Source: Verrucomicrobiota bacterium
Lineage (GTDB): Bacteria > Verrucomicrobiota > Verrucomicrobiia > Limisphaerales > UBA9464
Assembly (NCBI GenBank): GCA_947454705.1
Contig: CANGKZ010000020.1
Coordinates: 26,157 to 90,156, forward strand
Direction: 5' to 3'
Length of the DNA: 64,000 bases
This document shows positions 43,239 through 52,485 of the stretch, piece by piece (the first letter of the stretch is position 1; every line of letters starts with the position of its first letter). The notes under the pieces were generated by a model, which worked only from the letters and a program-made list of their open reading frames with translations, did not search any database and was not told where the DNA came from. The position numbers were made by a program, and so were the translations under genes.

Positions 43239-44036
43239 TCAGAACTTGTACGTGACGCCTGCGGTGAGGGTCAGGTCGTTCTTCTTGCGGAAGGCCACCG
43301 GCAGCACGTCGTACGGAGCGGGCTTGCTGCGGTAGGTGTCACGCAGGGTGATGTTCAGAGCGAGCGACTTGGTGATGTCGGCCTCAACCTTCACCGAGGC
43401 GTTCGCGACATAGTTGCCGAAGCGATCCACCTGCGGGAGGTATTCCAGATCCTGGAAGAGACGGGCGCGGTCGCTGATGTTCCACTTCAGGCTCTCGGCG
43501 AGACGCAGCGTGATGTAGTTCTTCTCGGGCAGGTTCTTGAGTTTTTCGAACACGATGCCAGGACCCGCTTCAGCCTTCAGTTCCAGATCCTTTTCGCGGA
43601 TGAGGTAATAGCCGAGACCGGGCGCGACGGTGAAGCGGTGGTCGACACCGGCAACCTTGTCCTGACGGGCGTCGGCCTTGGTGAGGAAGTAGCCGCGGTC
43701 CGTCCAAACCAGGCGGTTGTACTGGAGACCGGCGCCGTAGCTCTGGGCGGTGGTGGTCTTCGATTCCACCAGGGCAGTGTGGGTGGCGTTCGGGGAGATC
43801 GTGGTGGTCTGCCCGTAGTTCACGTCGGCGTTGGCCGAGAGTTCGTTCTTATCCCACTTCTTCACCGACAGGATGCCGCTGTTGACGATGAAGTTTTTGG
43901 AATTGCCGGAGCTGAGTCCGAGGTTGGCGTTGGCCGAGGTTTCCCACGAGCTCTTCGGGGCGTCCTCCGCGACAACGATGGCGGTGGCAGCCGACGCGAG
44001 GACGGCCAGTGACAGGAATTTGTTGTGTGTGTGCAT
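43239..44036 (-). CDS. DUF481-family outer-membrane beta-barrel protein
   Basis: This 265-residue protein has a signal peptide (FLSLAVLASAATAIVVAED). The mature part is a run of amphipathic beta strands typical of the DUF481/YdiY family: SSWETSANANLGLSSGNSKN at the start, VNYGQTTTIS, YGAGLQYNRLVW, and a closing strand LTLTAGVTYKF with a terminal Phe, the usual outer-membrane assembly signal. The function of DUF481 proteins is unknown; the E. coli member is an acid-inducible outer-membrane protein. It stands alone on the minus strand. Confidence 0.85.
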   Translation of the reverse strand: MHTHNKFLSLAVLASAATAIVVAEDAPKSSWETSANANLGLSSGNSKNFIVNSGILSVKKWDKNELSANADVNYGQTTTISPNATHTALVESKTTTAQSYGAGLQYNRLVWTDRGYFLTKADARQDKVAGVDHRFTVAPGLGYYLIREKDLELKAEAGPGIVFEKLKNLPEKNYITLRLAESLKWNISDRARLFQDLEYLPQVDRFGNYVANASVKVEADITKSLALNITLRDTYRSKPAPYDVLPVAFRKKNDLTLTAGVTYKF

Positions 44037-44143
44037 ACTGAGAGGGGGCGTTAATGCTCAAACCCTCTTAGGAAGGCAATTCCGATTTTGGTACGAACGT
44101 CCACCTCCCACCGGGCCAAGCCGACAGGCGGGAATGGAATTCC

Positions 44144-46024
44144 TCAACGACGCATGCGCAGGTTCCACCATTCCTGTTCGGCGCAGAACAGGTGCCCCTC
44201 CTCCGCGAAGCCGGGGCCGTACACGAACTTCATCGGCACGGCGAACACCTTGCCGCGAAGTGCGACGTTCAGATAGAAGTCGAACCAGGGATCCCCGGCC
44301 TGCTTGTCATCAAACTGGCCCAGCAATCCCTTCTGGAAATAGCTCTTCTGCATCGGTGAATTGCAGAGAAGCGGCGACAAATACAGAGCCGCCACGGGAC
44401 GCTCCTGGTCGTTGATGGCGAAGAAATCTTCCTTGTACGCATTTTTAACGCGCAGCGGGAGGCCGACGCACTCGCGGTTCCCATACCAGGCCACGGCCCA
44501 GGGAATGTCGCTCATCATCAATGATCCCATGGGTGAAGTACCAATGAGGTCCCGGATCACATCGGGACGATACGGGGGGTCCACCATCGGAAGATGCCGG
44601 CGCGGGATCAATCCGCCGATGGCCAGTCCCGACGAGGCGAGCGCGAAAATCAGCGGCAGGCACAGCACCACCACCGCCGCGCCCTGGGCGAGGGACTTCA
44701 TCAGCGGGAATGGGAATTCCAGGGAATCGAAGAGCGTGTGGAGCAATCCGGCCCCGTACAAAAACACCAGCGGGGCGAGAAGCACGAGGAGGTTCTCCGA
44801 TGTCACCTCGGGGCTGAGTGTCGAGAGATGCGTGCGTCCGAAGGCCTGGGCGAGGAAGAGCACCACCAGACAACCGACTATGAGACCGCGCAATCGGCTC
44901 AGCGTGGGGTTGCGGAACGGAAGCAGGAGACTGACGAGGAAGAAGCCGGTGAGCCAGCTGCCCCCCAGCCGGGGAAGTTCCTCTTCGAACTGTTGGATCG
45001 ATCCGTTGATTCCCTTGCTGACGATCTCCCCCCAGGCGACACCCTGCACATTGGGAATCAGCGAGCGGGTCAGGCGGTCGTCCGGATAGGAATCAGTGCC
45101 CGCGAAAATCGCGCACGTGGCCGTGCCGAACGGCAGACCGGAAAGCTTCATGTTTCGTGCCACCCAGGGCGACAACACCAGCAGGAACACGGCGACCAGG
45201 GCTCCCACCGAGAACCATCGACGCGCCCCGGCCACCACGCCAACAAAGACGGCCGTCGGAAGAATCAGCCAGCCGACGGAATATCGCGTCAGACAAAGCA
45301 CGCCAAGAAGCAGGCCTGCCAGCACCGAAAGGGATACAGGCCCCAGCCGGGCCGGAAGCGCGTCCGGACGCGAACGGGCCTCCAGCGATACCAGCACGCG
45401 GGCCAGTGCCAGCAGCATCACCATGATCAGGAGCGTGGACAGACCGGAGTACGCGAAGCGCCACATCAGGTCCGTGCCGCACGTGATTGCTGCAGCGATC
45501 GCCCCCACCACCGGGTCAAAGATCCGGCAGCCCAACCGGTACACCTGGTACACCAGCACCATGAACAGACCGATGTTCATCCAGCTCACTGCCATTTCCG
45601 CCGGGATCCGATGAATGGCCGCCGGCGGAGTGGCGGGTGCGTATCGAATCCCAACCGGGAGGGCCTTGAACAACGCCGCCTCCAGCATCGGAAACACCGG
45701 GGCGTTCTCCAGATCCGGATGCCCCCCGAGCGGGATCGCAGTGCCGGCCCGTTGCTGGGCCTTCAGGGTTTGCTGACGGTAATGAACGCTGAGCGGACGG
45801 ATGTTCCAGGTGGTAAAGCCGCGGCCCTCGGCCAGATTGCGGGCCACCTGCGCCTGATCCATCGCTTCGGGAGCCGCGAAATTCCGGGCCTCCATGAAGT
45901 GAAACACCACCACCACCACACCGAGAATCACCGCGAGAAGGAATCGCTCCAGCCACAGCTGTCCCGCTCCCTCTTCCAGGAAATGAATCCAAGTCTGAAT
46001 GCCCTTCGGTGTTTCGCTGGTCAT
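44144..46024 (-). CDS. GT39-like polytopic membrane protein (putative lipid-linked-sugar glycosyltransferase)
   Basis: The 626-residue protein has one TM near 27-42, then a large first loop with MDQAQVARNLAEGRGFTTW, which matches the D-x-x-x-ARN pattern after TM1 in PMT/ArnT-type (GT-C) glycosyltransferases. About ten more TMs follow up to residue 490, and a C-terminal periplasmic domain of about 130 residues completes it. GT-C enzymes use polyprenyl-phosphate sugars to modify proteins or lipids on the outer face of the inner membrane. The acceptor is unknown. It lies 145 bases downstream of the sigma-54 regulator gene, on the same strand. Confidence 0.72.
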   Translation of the reverse strand: MTSETPKGIQTWIHFLEEGAGQLWLERFLLAVILGVVVVVFHFMEARNFAAPEAMDQAQVARNLAEGRGFTTWNIRPLSVHYRQQTLKAQQRAGTAIPLGGHPDLENAPVFPMLEAALFKALPVGIRYAPATPPAAIHRIPAEMAVSWMNIGLFMVLVYQVYRLGCRIFDPVVGAIAAAITCGTDLMWRFAYSGLSTLLIMVMLLALARVLVSLEARSRPDALPARLGPVSLSVLAGLLLGVLCLTRYSVGWLILPTAVFVGVVAGARRWFSVGALVAVFLLVLSPWVARNMKLSGLPFGTATCAIFAGTDSYPDDRLTRSLIPNVQGVAWGEIVSKGINGSIQQFEEELPRLGGSWLTGFFLVSLLLPFRNPTLSRLRGLIVGCLVVLFLAQAFGRTHLSTLSPEVTSENLLVLLAPLVFLYGAGLLHTLFDSLEFPFPLMKSLAQGAAVVVLCLPLIFALASSGLAIGGLIPRRHLPMVDPPYRPDVIRDLIGTSPMGSLMMSDIPWAVAWYGNRECVGLPLRVKNAYKEDFFAINDQERPVAALYLSPLLCNSPMQKSYFQKGLLGQFDDKQAGDPWFDFYLNVALRGKVFAVPMKFVYGPGFAEEGHLFCAEQEWWNLRMRR

Positions 46025-46169
46025 GATTGCGTCGTTCGAAATTGCCTGATGCCCGGTCCGAGGGGAAGCAGCGGTTTGTGTCGCTTTGCCCCGTTGCCAT
46101 GGATGAGACGTCGGAGTGTGTCGCTTGAAAAACGTTCAAGGACCGCTCCCTTCTCCGCCGCCCCTGGGA

Positions 46170-47552
46170 TCAGAACCCGTCGAGGTGGAACTCGTGCAAA
46201 CGCCGATGCAGCGTTCGCCGGCTCATTCCGAGCTTTTTGGCCGCCTCCGTGCGGTTGCCCTTGCACTCCTGCAGTGCGTGGATGAGCAGCTGACGTTCCG
46301 CCTCCTTCACCGACACCGCGCCGGTGGCGATTTTCTGTCGCGTCTCCTCGCCCGTGGTCACGGCCTCGGGGGTGCGGACCGTCACCGGCAGGTCCCGAGG
46401 CAACACCTGCTCCCCGCGACACAACACCACCGCATGCTCCACCGCCGCGCGCAGCTCGCGCACGTTTCCGGGCCAGCGGTAGGCCAGCATCAATTCCAGC
46501 GCCTCGGTGCTGAAACTCTTCACCGCCTTGCCGTTTTCGGTGGCGAACTCGACGAGAAACGCATGCGACAACGCCGGAATATCGACGACGCGATCGCGCA
46601 GGGGCGGCAGGTGAATCGGCACCACGGCGAGACGGTAATAAAGATCCTCACGGAACCGACCCGCCTTCACCAGCGCCTGCAAATCCTTGTTCGTCGCGGT
46701 GATCAACCGGACATCCGCGGTCATCGTCTTGCTGGAACCCAGACGCTCAAAGGTGCGTTCGCCCAGGAAGCGCAGCAGCTTGACCTGCGTGGTGGCGTCG
46801 ATTTCCCCGATTTCGTCGAGGAACAGACTTCCGCCCTGGGCTTGTTCGATGCGTCCCAGCCGACGTTCGTGCGCGCCGGTGAACGCGCCCTTTTCGTGCC
46901 CGAACAATTCCCCTTCGAGCAAGGTGGCTGGCAGCGCGGCGCAATTCACCGTGATCATCGGCCCGCGGGAACGCGTGCTGTTTTGGTGAATCGCCTTGGC
47001 CACGAGTTCCTTTCCCGTGCCGCTCTCGCCCGTCACCAGGACCGTTGCCTTGGTCGGAGCCACCGCCTGGATGGTCTCAAAGACCTCCTTCATCGACGGC
47101 GCCTCACCCAGCAGGCTGCGCACGCCGAACTTTTGATCGAGCCGCTGATGCAGCTGCGTGTTCTCCACTTCGAGCGACTGACGCTTCAGCGCGCGCTGGA
47201 TGCGAAGTTCCAGCTCGTCGATCTGAAGCTTGCCCTTGGCGATGTAATCATCCGCCCCCTGCTTCATGGCATCCACCGCCAGCTCCTCGGAGCCGTAGGC
47301 GGTCATCAGGATGCAAACCGGCGGTTTGTTCAGGGATTTCGCGCGATGGATCAGCTTGAGGCCGTCCTCGCCGGCCATGCGCAGATCGGTCAGAAGCACG
47401 TCGAACGACTCCTTCTCCAACAACTGCCACGCCGCCGCGGCATCCTCGGCCACGTACACGTCGAACTTGTCCTCAAGCGCCGCGCGCAACCCATCGCGCG
47501 TCGGCTTCTCATCATCGACAATCAACAGCGTCGGTGTGGAGGTGGGAGTCAT
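46170..47552 (-). CDS. sigma-54-dependent response regulator (NtrC family)
   Basis: The 460-residue protein has the full NtrC layout: a receiver domain (about 8-125, LLIVDDE, phospho-acceptor Asp in LLTDLRMAGEDG), an AAA+ domain (about 145-380) and a Fis-type HTH at the end (NRTEAAKKLGMSRRTLHRRL). Walker A is GESGTGKE, the sigma-54 contact loop is GAFTGA and Walker B is GGSLFLDEIGE. In the receiver the conserved Lys is followed by Gly (DYIAKGKLQ) rather than Pro. It activates sigma-54 promoters after phosphorylation by the upstream kinase. Target promoters were not found in the window. Confidence 0.95.
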   Translation of the reverse strand: MTPTSTPTLLIVDDEKPTRDGLRAALEDKFDVYVAEDAAAAWQLLEKESFDVLLTDLRMAGEDGLKLIHRAKSLNKPPVCILMTAYGSEELAVDAMKQGADDYIAKGKLQIDELELRIQRALKRQSLEVENTQLHQRLDQKFGVRSLLGEAPSMKEVFETIQAVAPTKATVLVTGESGTGKELVAKAIHQNSTRSRGPMITVNCAALPATLLEGELFGHEKGAFTGAHERRLGRIEQAQGGSLFLDEIGEIDATTQVKLLRFLGERTFERLGSSKTMTADVRLITATNKDLQALVKAGRFREDLYYRLAVVPIHLPPLRDRVVDIPALSHAFLVEFATENGKAVKSFSTEALELMLAYRWPGNVRELRAAVEHAVVLCRGEQVLPRDLPVTVRTPEAVTTGEETRQKIATGAVSVKEAERQLLIHALQECKGNRTEAAKKLGMSRRTLHRRLHEFHLDGF

Positions 47553-47651
47553 GATCCAATAAACCGCAGTTCAACTCACGGAAGGCACTACGAAAGCATA
47601 AATCGCGGCCCGGCGCAGCAATGGTTCTCGGTGCGGCATGCGGCCAGCCGT

Positions 47652-48878
47652 TCAGCTCGCAGGCCCGCTGGAAGGCACGTCCAACAATCGCGGCCCCTTT
47701 TCCCGCAGCGGAAGCCAGAGGCGGAACGTGGTGCCGACATCCACCCGGCTCTCCAATTCCACCCGGCCGCCGTGGTCGCGCAGGATGCGTTGAACAATCA
47801 TCAGGCCCAGCCCGGTTCCCTTTTGTTTCGTGGTGTAGAAGGGTTCGAAGATCCGGTTCAACTGCTCGCTCGGGATGCCGCATCCGGTGTCGGTCACGCT
47901 CAACCACGCCTCGTCCGGCGAGGCCCCGGTGGCCAGGGTGAGCGTGCCGCCCTTGGTCATCGACTGCATCGCGTTCTTCAACAGGTTCACGAGCACCTGC
48001 TTCATCTGCGCGGGATCCAGCCGCACCTGCGGCAGACTCCGCGCGAGCTTCTGGCGCACCACCAGCTTGCGGTTGTCCAACTCCGGTTGAAGCAACGACA
48101 GCGTGTCGGCCACCACGTCGTTCAACGATCCCGCACGGAACCGCGGCGGCGTGGGCCGCATCGCCGACAGGAACTCGGTGATGATGTAATCCAGCCGCGT
48201 GATCTCCCCGCGGGCCACCGCGAGGTATTCGCTCAACTTGTCGGCCCGCACCGGGATCGCCGCCGGATCGTCCACCGCCGACTGACGCAGCCGCTTCACC
48301 TCGCGCTCCATCAACTGAAGATGAATGTGCAGCGCGTTCAGCGGATTCCCCAACTCATGCGCCACGCTCGCGGCCAGCAGGGTGAGGGCGTGAACGCGTT
48401 CCGTCTCCACCGCCTCGGTGGTCTTCTGCCGCGCCTCGGTGGCATCGTGAAGGATCAGCGCCACGCCGCTGCTGCCCACGCCCTCGCCATCCAGCGGCGC
48501 GGCGTACAAACGGAGCAGACGCGACCTTGGGTACGTGACCTCGAATTCGTGGCGTACCACTCCTGGTCCACCCTTGCGGTCCAGTGCGGAGATCTGGGCC
48601 CAGTCGAGCTGGGGCAGGATGCGCGTGACCGCCTGCCCCTCCGCGTCCTCCAGTCGGACGCCCAGCAGGCGGCTGACCGATTGGTTGAGGTACAGGATGT
48701 TTCCTGCTTCATCCACCACCAGCACGCCGTCCTCGATGGTGTTGAAGAGCATTTCGAGGAACGACCGCTCGCGGGCCAGGCGTTCGACGACTGTCTGCAA
48801 CCCCTGCGCGTCCAGGCGGCCGATGCGGCCGAGGACCTTGTCGAGAAAACTGCTTTTCGACCCGGGCTTGGGTTTCAT
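47652..48878 (-). CDS. cytoplasmic PAS-domain sensor histidine kinase (NtrB-like)
   Basis: This 408-residue kinase has no membrane segment. A PAS domain covers about residues 38-155 (LFNTIEDGVLVVDEAGNILYL). The HisKA helix contains the phospho-acceptor in SVAHELGNPLNALHIHLQL, and the ATPase domain has the N box VNLLKNAMQSM, G1 DTGCGIP, F box FEPFYTTK and G2 GTGLGL. It is encoded 99 bases upstream of the sigma-54 regulator and should phosphorylate it. The signal is intracellular, and its ligand or cofactor is not evident. Confidence 0.93.
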   Translation of the reverse strand: MKPKPGSKSSFLDKVLGRIGRLDAQGLQTVVERLARERSFLEMLFNTIEDGVLVVDEAGNILYLNQSVSRLLGVRLEDAEGQAVTRILPQLDWAQISALDRKGGPGVVRHEFEVTYPRSRLLRLYAAPLDGEGVGSSGVALILHDATEARQKTTEAVETERVHALTLLAASVAHELGNPLNALHIHLQLMEREVKRLRQSAVDDPAAIPVRADKLSEYLAVARGEITRLDYIITEFLSAMRPTPPRFRAGSLNDVVADTLSLLQPELDNRKLVVRQKLARSLPQVRLDPAQMKQVLVNLLKNAMQSMTKGGTLTLATGASPDEAWLSVTDTGCGIPSEQLNRIFEPFYTTKQKGTGLGLMIVQRILRDHGGRVELESRVDVGTTFRLWLPLREKGPRLLDVPSSGPAS

Positions 48879-48947
48879 GGTTGGTACTGTGCCCGCGAGC
48901 CTAGGCGGCTGGCGCGCGGGGACAAGGGGAAGGTCGAATCCATTCGC

Positions 48948-49460
48948 TCAACCGGGCATGTGAACCGCGCCGTCGGGACAGGCAAATCGTTCAATGTCGG
49001 CCGCACGATCGGGATGCGTGGCCAGCAACTGCGAACGAGTACCCCCTTCGAAACACACGCCGTTCCAGCCCGGCGACATCGTGCATCCGTACAGCGCATA
49101 CAGGCCGCCGGAAACCAAATGCCCCGCCTGCCACACGCCCGCAGGAACCACAAATTGCACCCGATGCCCGGCCGCCGCATCCGCCCCCAGGATCACGTCC
49201 TCGCTCGTCCCGTCGGGCCGCAGCAGAATCAATCGCAACGGATCCCCGCCGTAGAAATGCCACACCTCATCGAAGGTGAGCCGATGAAACAACGACTGGC
49301 TCTTCGGTTCCTCGCAATACAGCCCCACCATTGCGGTCCCTGCCGGAGTCCCCGGGCTGAGCTCCTCGTTCGACCGGTAGGTTTGCGCGAACAACGTCCC
49401 TTCAATCGGCAGCGGTTGAAGCCGGTGACGTTCAATCAATGCGGCAATGACGGGAGACAT
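48948..49460 (-). CDS. DUF985 cupin-family protein
   Basis: This 170-residue cytoplasmic protein matches the cupin-like DUF985 family. Landmarks are ALIERHRLQPLPIEGTLFAQTYRS at the start, LTFDEVWHFYGGDPLRLILL (cupin motif 1 region), VQFVVPAGVWQAGHLVSGGLY and CTMSPGWNGVCFEGGTRSQLL (motif 2 region). Family members are small beta-barrels, possibly sugar- or metabolite-binding, without established chemistry. It starts at 49460, immediately left of an inverted decamer repeat pair. Confidence 0.85.
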   Translation of the reverse strand: MSPVIAALIERHRLQPLPIEGTLFAQTYRSNEELSPGTPAGTAMVGLYCEEPKSQSLFHRLTFDEVWHFYGGDPLRLILLRPDGTSEDVILGADAAAGHRVQFVVPAGVWQAGHLVSGGLYALYGCTMSPGWNGVCFEGGTRSQLLATHPDRAADIERFACPDGAVHMPG

Positions 49461-49489
49461 GGCGGGAAGGTTTGAAAACGGCAGTTGTA

Positions 49490-49631
49490 ACCACAGATGG
49501 ACACGGATTCACACAGATTTAGAGCAAGTTGAGCGGCTCAACCGGGCCGAACAACTCCACCGTCCGGGTGATTCTTGAATCAGTTCGTTTGGCGAATCTT
49601 CATCTGTGTTCATCCGTGTCCATCTGTGGTT
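49490..49631. repeat. inverted pair of decamer repeats
   Basis: Each arm has three 10-base units. The left arm (49491-49520, minus strand) and the right arm (49601-49630, plus strand) match at about 28 of 31 positions, including 20 identical bases centred on the CCGTGTCCATCTGTGG core. An 80-base spacer separates them, within the gap between the cupin and Gfo/Idh genes. Confidence 0.75.
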
Positions 49632-49660
49632 GAACTCAGCTTTCCCTGCCCTTTTGGGGT

Positions 49661-50683
49661 TCAGAGCTCCAGATTCGCAAGCAGCGTGTCCACCAGGCCC
49701 TGCGTGCGTTCGCTGATTCGAACGCTTTCCTGCGCGGCAACGCCGTTCGGTTCGCGAGTGAGGTCGGCGAAGTTTTCCAGCATCTGCACCGCCTGCCGTT
49801 TCGCGCCGGGAGTCTCCACACGGATGAATCCCGAGGGCGTCGCCAGACCCGACCGCTGCGTGAAGCCGACCGGACGCGTGACGTCGGGAATCGGGAATCC
49901 GCCCGACCAATCGAGGACGAAATCATCCATGGAAATCATTCCCTTTTCCCCGAGCAGTTCGAGGTCCATGAGGCACGCGCCCACGGTGTACCCGGCGTCC
50001 CAGGTGCTGGTCATGCCATCGGCGAACTCCACCACGCCTGCACCGCGGACGAATCCGCCGGTGACCGCATCCTTTTTCGCGAATCCGCGTGCACGAACCA
50101 CCGCCGGATGCGACGGGGCGTATTCCGCCACCGCGCGCATCGAATACCACGCCATGTCGCCGATCGCGCCTGCCGGCTCCTTGTCGGGTTGCAGGCGGAT
50201 GTTGGCCCGGTCGGCCGAGGGAAAGAAAAACGAGGATCGAATCGCCTCCAGACGTCCCACGCGCTCCGCCATTTCACGACGCAGCTGATGCGTCCGCGGA
50301 TGATGCGTGAAGTGGGTGGCGTCCATGAAAGCCACGCCGCTTTGACGGCAGGCGGACGTGATGGCGCGGAGGGAATCGAGCGAGCGAAACGGCTTGTCCC
50401 CCAGCACGTGCCGACCCGCCTGGGCCGCGCCCACGCAGATCGCCTCGCGCGCCACGGTGGGCGTGGCGACATACACCGCCTGCACCGTCGGATCGGCAAT
50501 CAACTCTTCCCAGCTCGCATGCACGCGCACCCCGCCGTGTCGTGCCGCAAAGTCCCGGGCGCCTTCCACCCGACGACTCGCCACGGCGGCCAGGCGGACG
50601 CGATCGGTTTCGCGCAGGGCGGTGGCGATGACATCGGCGATGTAGCCGGTTCCGACGATTCCGAGATTCAGGATGGAGCTCAT
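49661..50683 (-). CDS. Gfo/Idh/MocA-family oxidoreductase
   Basis: The ATG at 50683 gives 340 residues beginning MSSILNLGIVGTGYIADVIA, the NAD(P)-binding Rossmann start; the frame is open 19 codons further, but those residues do not fit the family. The conserved EKP motif is DKP here (VLGDKPFRSLDS). The C-terminal alpha-beta domain has FMDATHFTHHPRT and GGAIGDMAWYSMRA-type segments. Members oxidise or epimerise sugars and cyclitols. The substrate is unknown, and it is not next to other sugar genes. Confidence 0.88.
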   Translation of the reverse strand: MSSILNLGIVGTGYIADVIATALRETDRVRLAAVASRRVEGARDFAARHGGVRVHASWEELIADPTVQAVYVATPTVAREAICVGAAQAGRHVLGDKPFRSLDSLRAITSACRQSGVAFMDATHFTHHPRTHQLRREMAERVGRLEAIRSSFFFPSADRANIRLQPDKEPAGAIGDMAWYSMRAVAEYAPSHPAVVRARGFAKKDAVTGGFVRGAGVVEFADGMTSTWDAGYTVGACLMDLELLGEKGMISMDDFVLDWSGGFPIPDVTRPVGFTQRSGLATPSGFIRVETPGAKRQAVQMLENFADLTREPNGVAAQESVRISERTQGLVDTLLANLEL

Positions 50684-50830
50684 GGGGGCAACGGTGACAA
50701 AAGGCCGCTCTCCCATATCCCGCGGCACGCCGCAGTGCAATGCGGTTGGCAGAAGGGTCGCTTGGATTCAACTCCCCCGCCCCGGGATTGACGCCGCAGA
50801 ACCGTCGGAGCTCACTCCTTCACTCCCAGC

Positions 50831-51268
50831 ATGAAACCCCGCTCCGCAAGCCCGGTCGGATCGAAGTCGCCACCGACCGTCTCGGCCCAGATCACGGCTT
50901 ACCTCGCCGCGCAGCCGCCAAAGGTGCGAGCCGGGCTCAAAACCTTGAGCAAGCTCATCCGGTCGGCCGCCCCGGAAGCCGAACCCGCATTCAGCTACGG
51001 TATGCCCGCGTTCCGCTTCGAGGGACGCATGCTCACCTATTTCGCCGCCTTCAAGGATCACTCCAGCCTGTTCCCCGGCGCGAGCGCGCTCCGGGTTCTG
51101 GCCCCGGAGTTGAAGGACTACAAAATTTCCAAGGGAACGCTGCAATTCCCGCATGGCGCGCCCCCTCCGGCAGACCTCGTGGCCCGATTGCTCCAGGTGC
51201 GCATCGAGGAAATCCGCGCCGCGGCAAGCAAGACAAAGCGCACCCCTCGACCCGGTAAGAAATCCTAG
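50831..51268 (+). CDS. DUF1801-family protein (YdhG-like)
   Basis: This 145-residue protein carries the DUF1801 fold (about 20-125): YLAAQPPKVRAGLKTLSKLI, APEAEPAFSYGMPAFRFEGRM, LTYFAAFKDHSSLFPGAS and KGTLQFPHGAPPPADLV. Relatives include frataxin-like iron-chaperone candidates in Bacillus and many proteins of unknown role. The N-terminal 18 residues and the C-terminal KTKRTPRPGKKS are basic and outside the fold. It is monocistronic by position. Confidence 0.8.
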   Translation: MKPRSASPVGSKSPPTVSAQITAYLAAQPPKVRAGLKTLSKLIRSAAPEAEPAFSYGMPAFRFEGRMLTYFAAFKDHSSLFPGASALRVLAPELKDYKISKGTLQFPHGAPPPADLVARLLQVRIEEIRAAASKTKRTPRPGKKS

Positions 51269-51387
51269 GGCTCCCGGTTCCCGCCGCAGCAAGGCTTGCC
51301 CTGTGCCTGATTTTGGAATGAACTGCCCGCCCATGTCTCCAAAGTCCGCCCATTGAACCGGCCCGCCGTGATTCCGAATTTGACCAA

Positions 51388-51415
51388 TTGACCGACGAGA
51401 CTTTCACCGTATGAT
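51388..51415 (+). promoter_or_regulatory. sigma70-like promoter for the ABC-2/SPFH/P-ATPase block
   Basis: TTGACC (51388-51393, 5/6 match) and TATGAT (51410-51415, 5/6 match) are separated by 16 bases. The predicted start leaves a leader of about 20 bases before the ATG at 51444. Confidence 0.65.
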
Positions 51416-51443
51416 TTCACCCACACAGTCAATCTGATATCGA

Positions 51444-52403
51444 ATGAGGCAATTTCTTGCCATCGCATCGAACGCGTTCATGGAACTGGTTCGGCAGCCC
51501 ATCTATTTGCTGCTGATGACCAGTTCCGCGTGCTTTTCCGTGTTCCTCGCGGTGGTGCCCTATTTCGGATTCGGAGATGACCCAAAGTTGGTTAAGGACA
51601 GCACGCTGGCCGTGACGCTGCTGTCAGGCTTGCTGACCTCGGTGTTGTGCGCCGCCGCCTCGGTGGGGCAGGAAATCCGGTCGGGCACCGCCCTGACCGT
51701 GCTGGCCAAACCGGTCAGTCGGACAACCTTCATTCTGGCCAAGTACGTGGGACTCGCCGCCACGCTGCTGCTGATCACCTACACCAACATGGTGGCCACC
51801 CTGCTGGCGAGCCGCATGGCCTTCGATGCCTACGGCAATGCCGACACCGTGGGTTTCAGCATCTACATGGCCTCGGTCGCCCTGGCGTTCGCCGTGGGTG
51901 GATTCTCCAACTTTTTCCTGCGCCGGACCTTCGTTTCCGATGCCGCCTTCGCTTTTGTGGTGCTCACCACCGCGGCCCTGTGGGTGGTAGCGCAGTTCAC
52001 CGTGGTGGATCGGGCATTTGACGGCGCAGCCCACATCGATTGGCGCGTGGTGCCGGCGGGGGTGCTGATCCTGTTCGCGCTCTGGATTTTGGCCGGTCTC
52101 GCGCTGGCCTGCTCGACGCGGCTGGAAGTCATTCCGTCGCTCGCCGTCTGCACTGCGGTGTTTTTGCTGGGTCTGATGACCGATTACCTCTTCAAGGGCG
52201 CCGCCGATGCTGGCGTCTGGTGGGCCAAAATCGGCTACGCCGTCATGCCCAACTGGCAGCAGTTCTGGCTGGCCGATGCCCTGGAGGATAAAAAATCGAT
52301 TCCCTGGGCCTACGTCATCAAAGCCGCAGGATATTTGGTCACCTACGTCTGCGCCGCATTGGCGCTGGCTCTCGCCCTGTTTGAGGATCGGGAACTCTCC
52401 TGA
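51444..52403 (+). CDS. ABC-2-type permease
   Basis: This 319-residue inner-membrane protein has about six hydrophobic segments (first at about 20-42, then VTLLSGLLTSVLCAAASVG, and so on). The segment SVGQEIRSGTALTVLAKPVSRTTFILAKYVG is the conserved cytosolic loop of ABC-2 permeases (coupling to the ATPase). No ATPase gene is adjacent; the closest is 6.2 kb downstream in the same block (58592-59839), which already has its own permease. It may use that ATPase as a second permease. It is preceded by a good promoter and heads the block. Confidence 0.8.
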   Translation: MRQFLAIASNAFMELVRQPIYLLLMTSSACFSVFLAVVPYFGFGDDPKLVKDSTLAVTLLSGLLTSVLCAAASVGQEIRSGTALTVLAKPVSRTTFILAKYVGLAATLLLITYTNMVATLLASRMAFDAYGNADTVGFSIYMASVALAFAVGGFSNFFLRRTFVSDAAFAFVVLTTAALWVVAQFTVVDRAFDGAAHIDWRVVPAGVLILFALWILAGLALACSTRLEVIPSLAVCTAVFLLGLMTDYLFKGAADAGVWWAKIGYAVMPNWQQFWLADALEDKKSIPWAYVIKAAGYLVTYVCAALALALALFEDRELS

Positions 52404-52485
52404 CATCCGCCCCATGATTTCCGATCCCTCCACCCGCCCTTCGCGCCGTTTTTCGGCGGTTTCCGGCTCTTTTCCCTTCTGAACG

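Noticed and set aside
46116..49475. Plus-strand open frame of about 1100 codons
   Set aside because: It is antisense to the NtrC-type regulator, the PAS kinase and the cupin, all with intact motifs.
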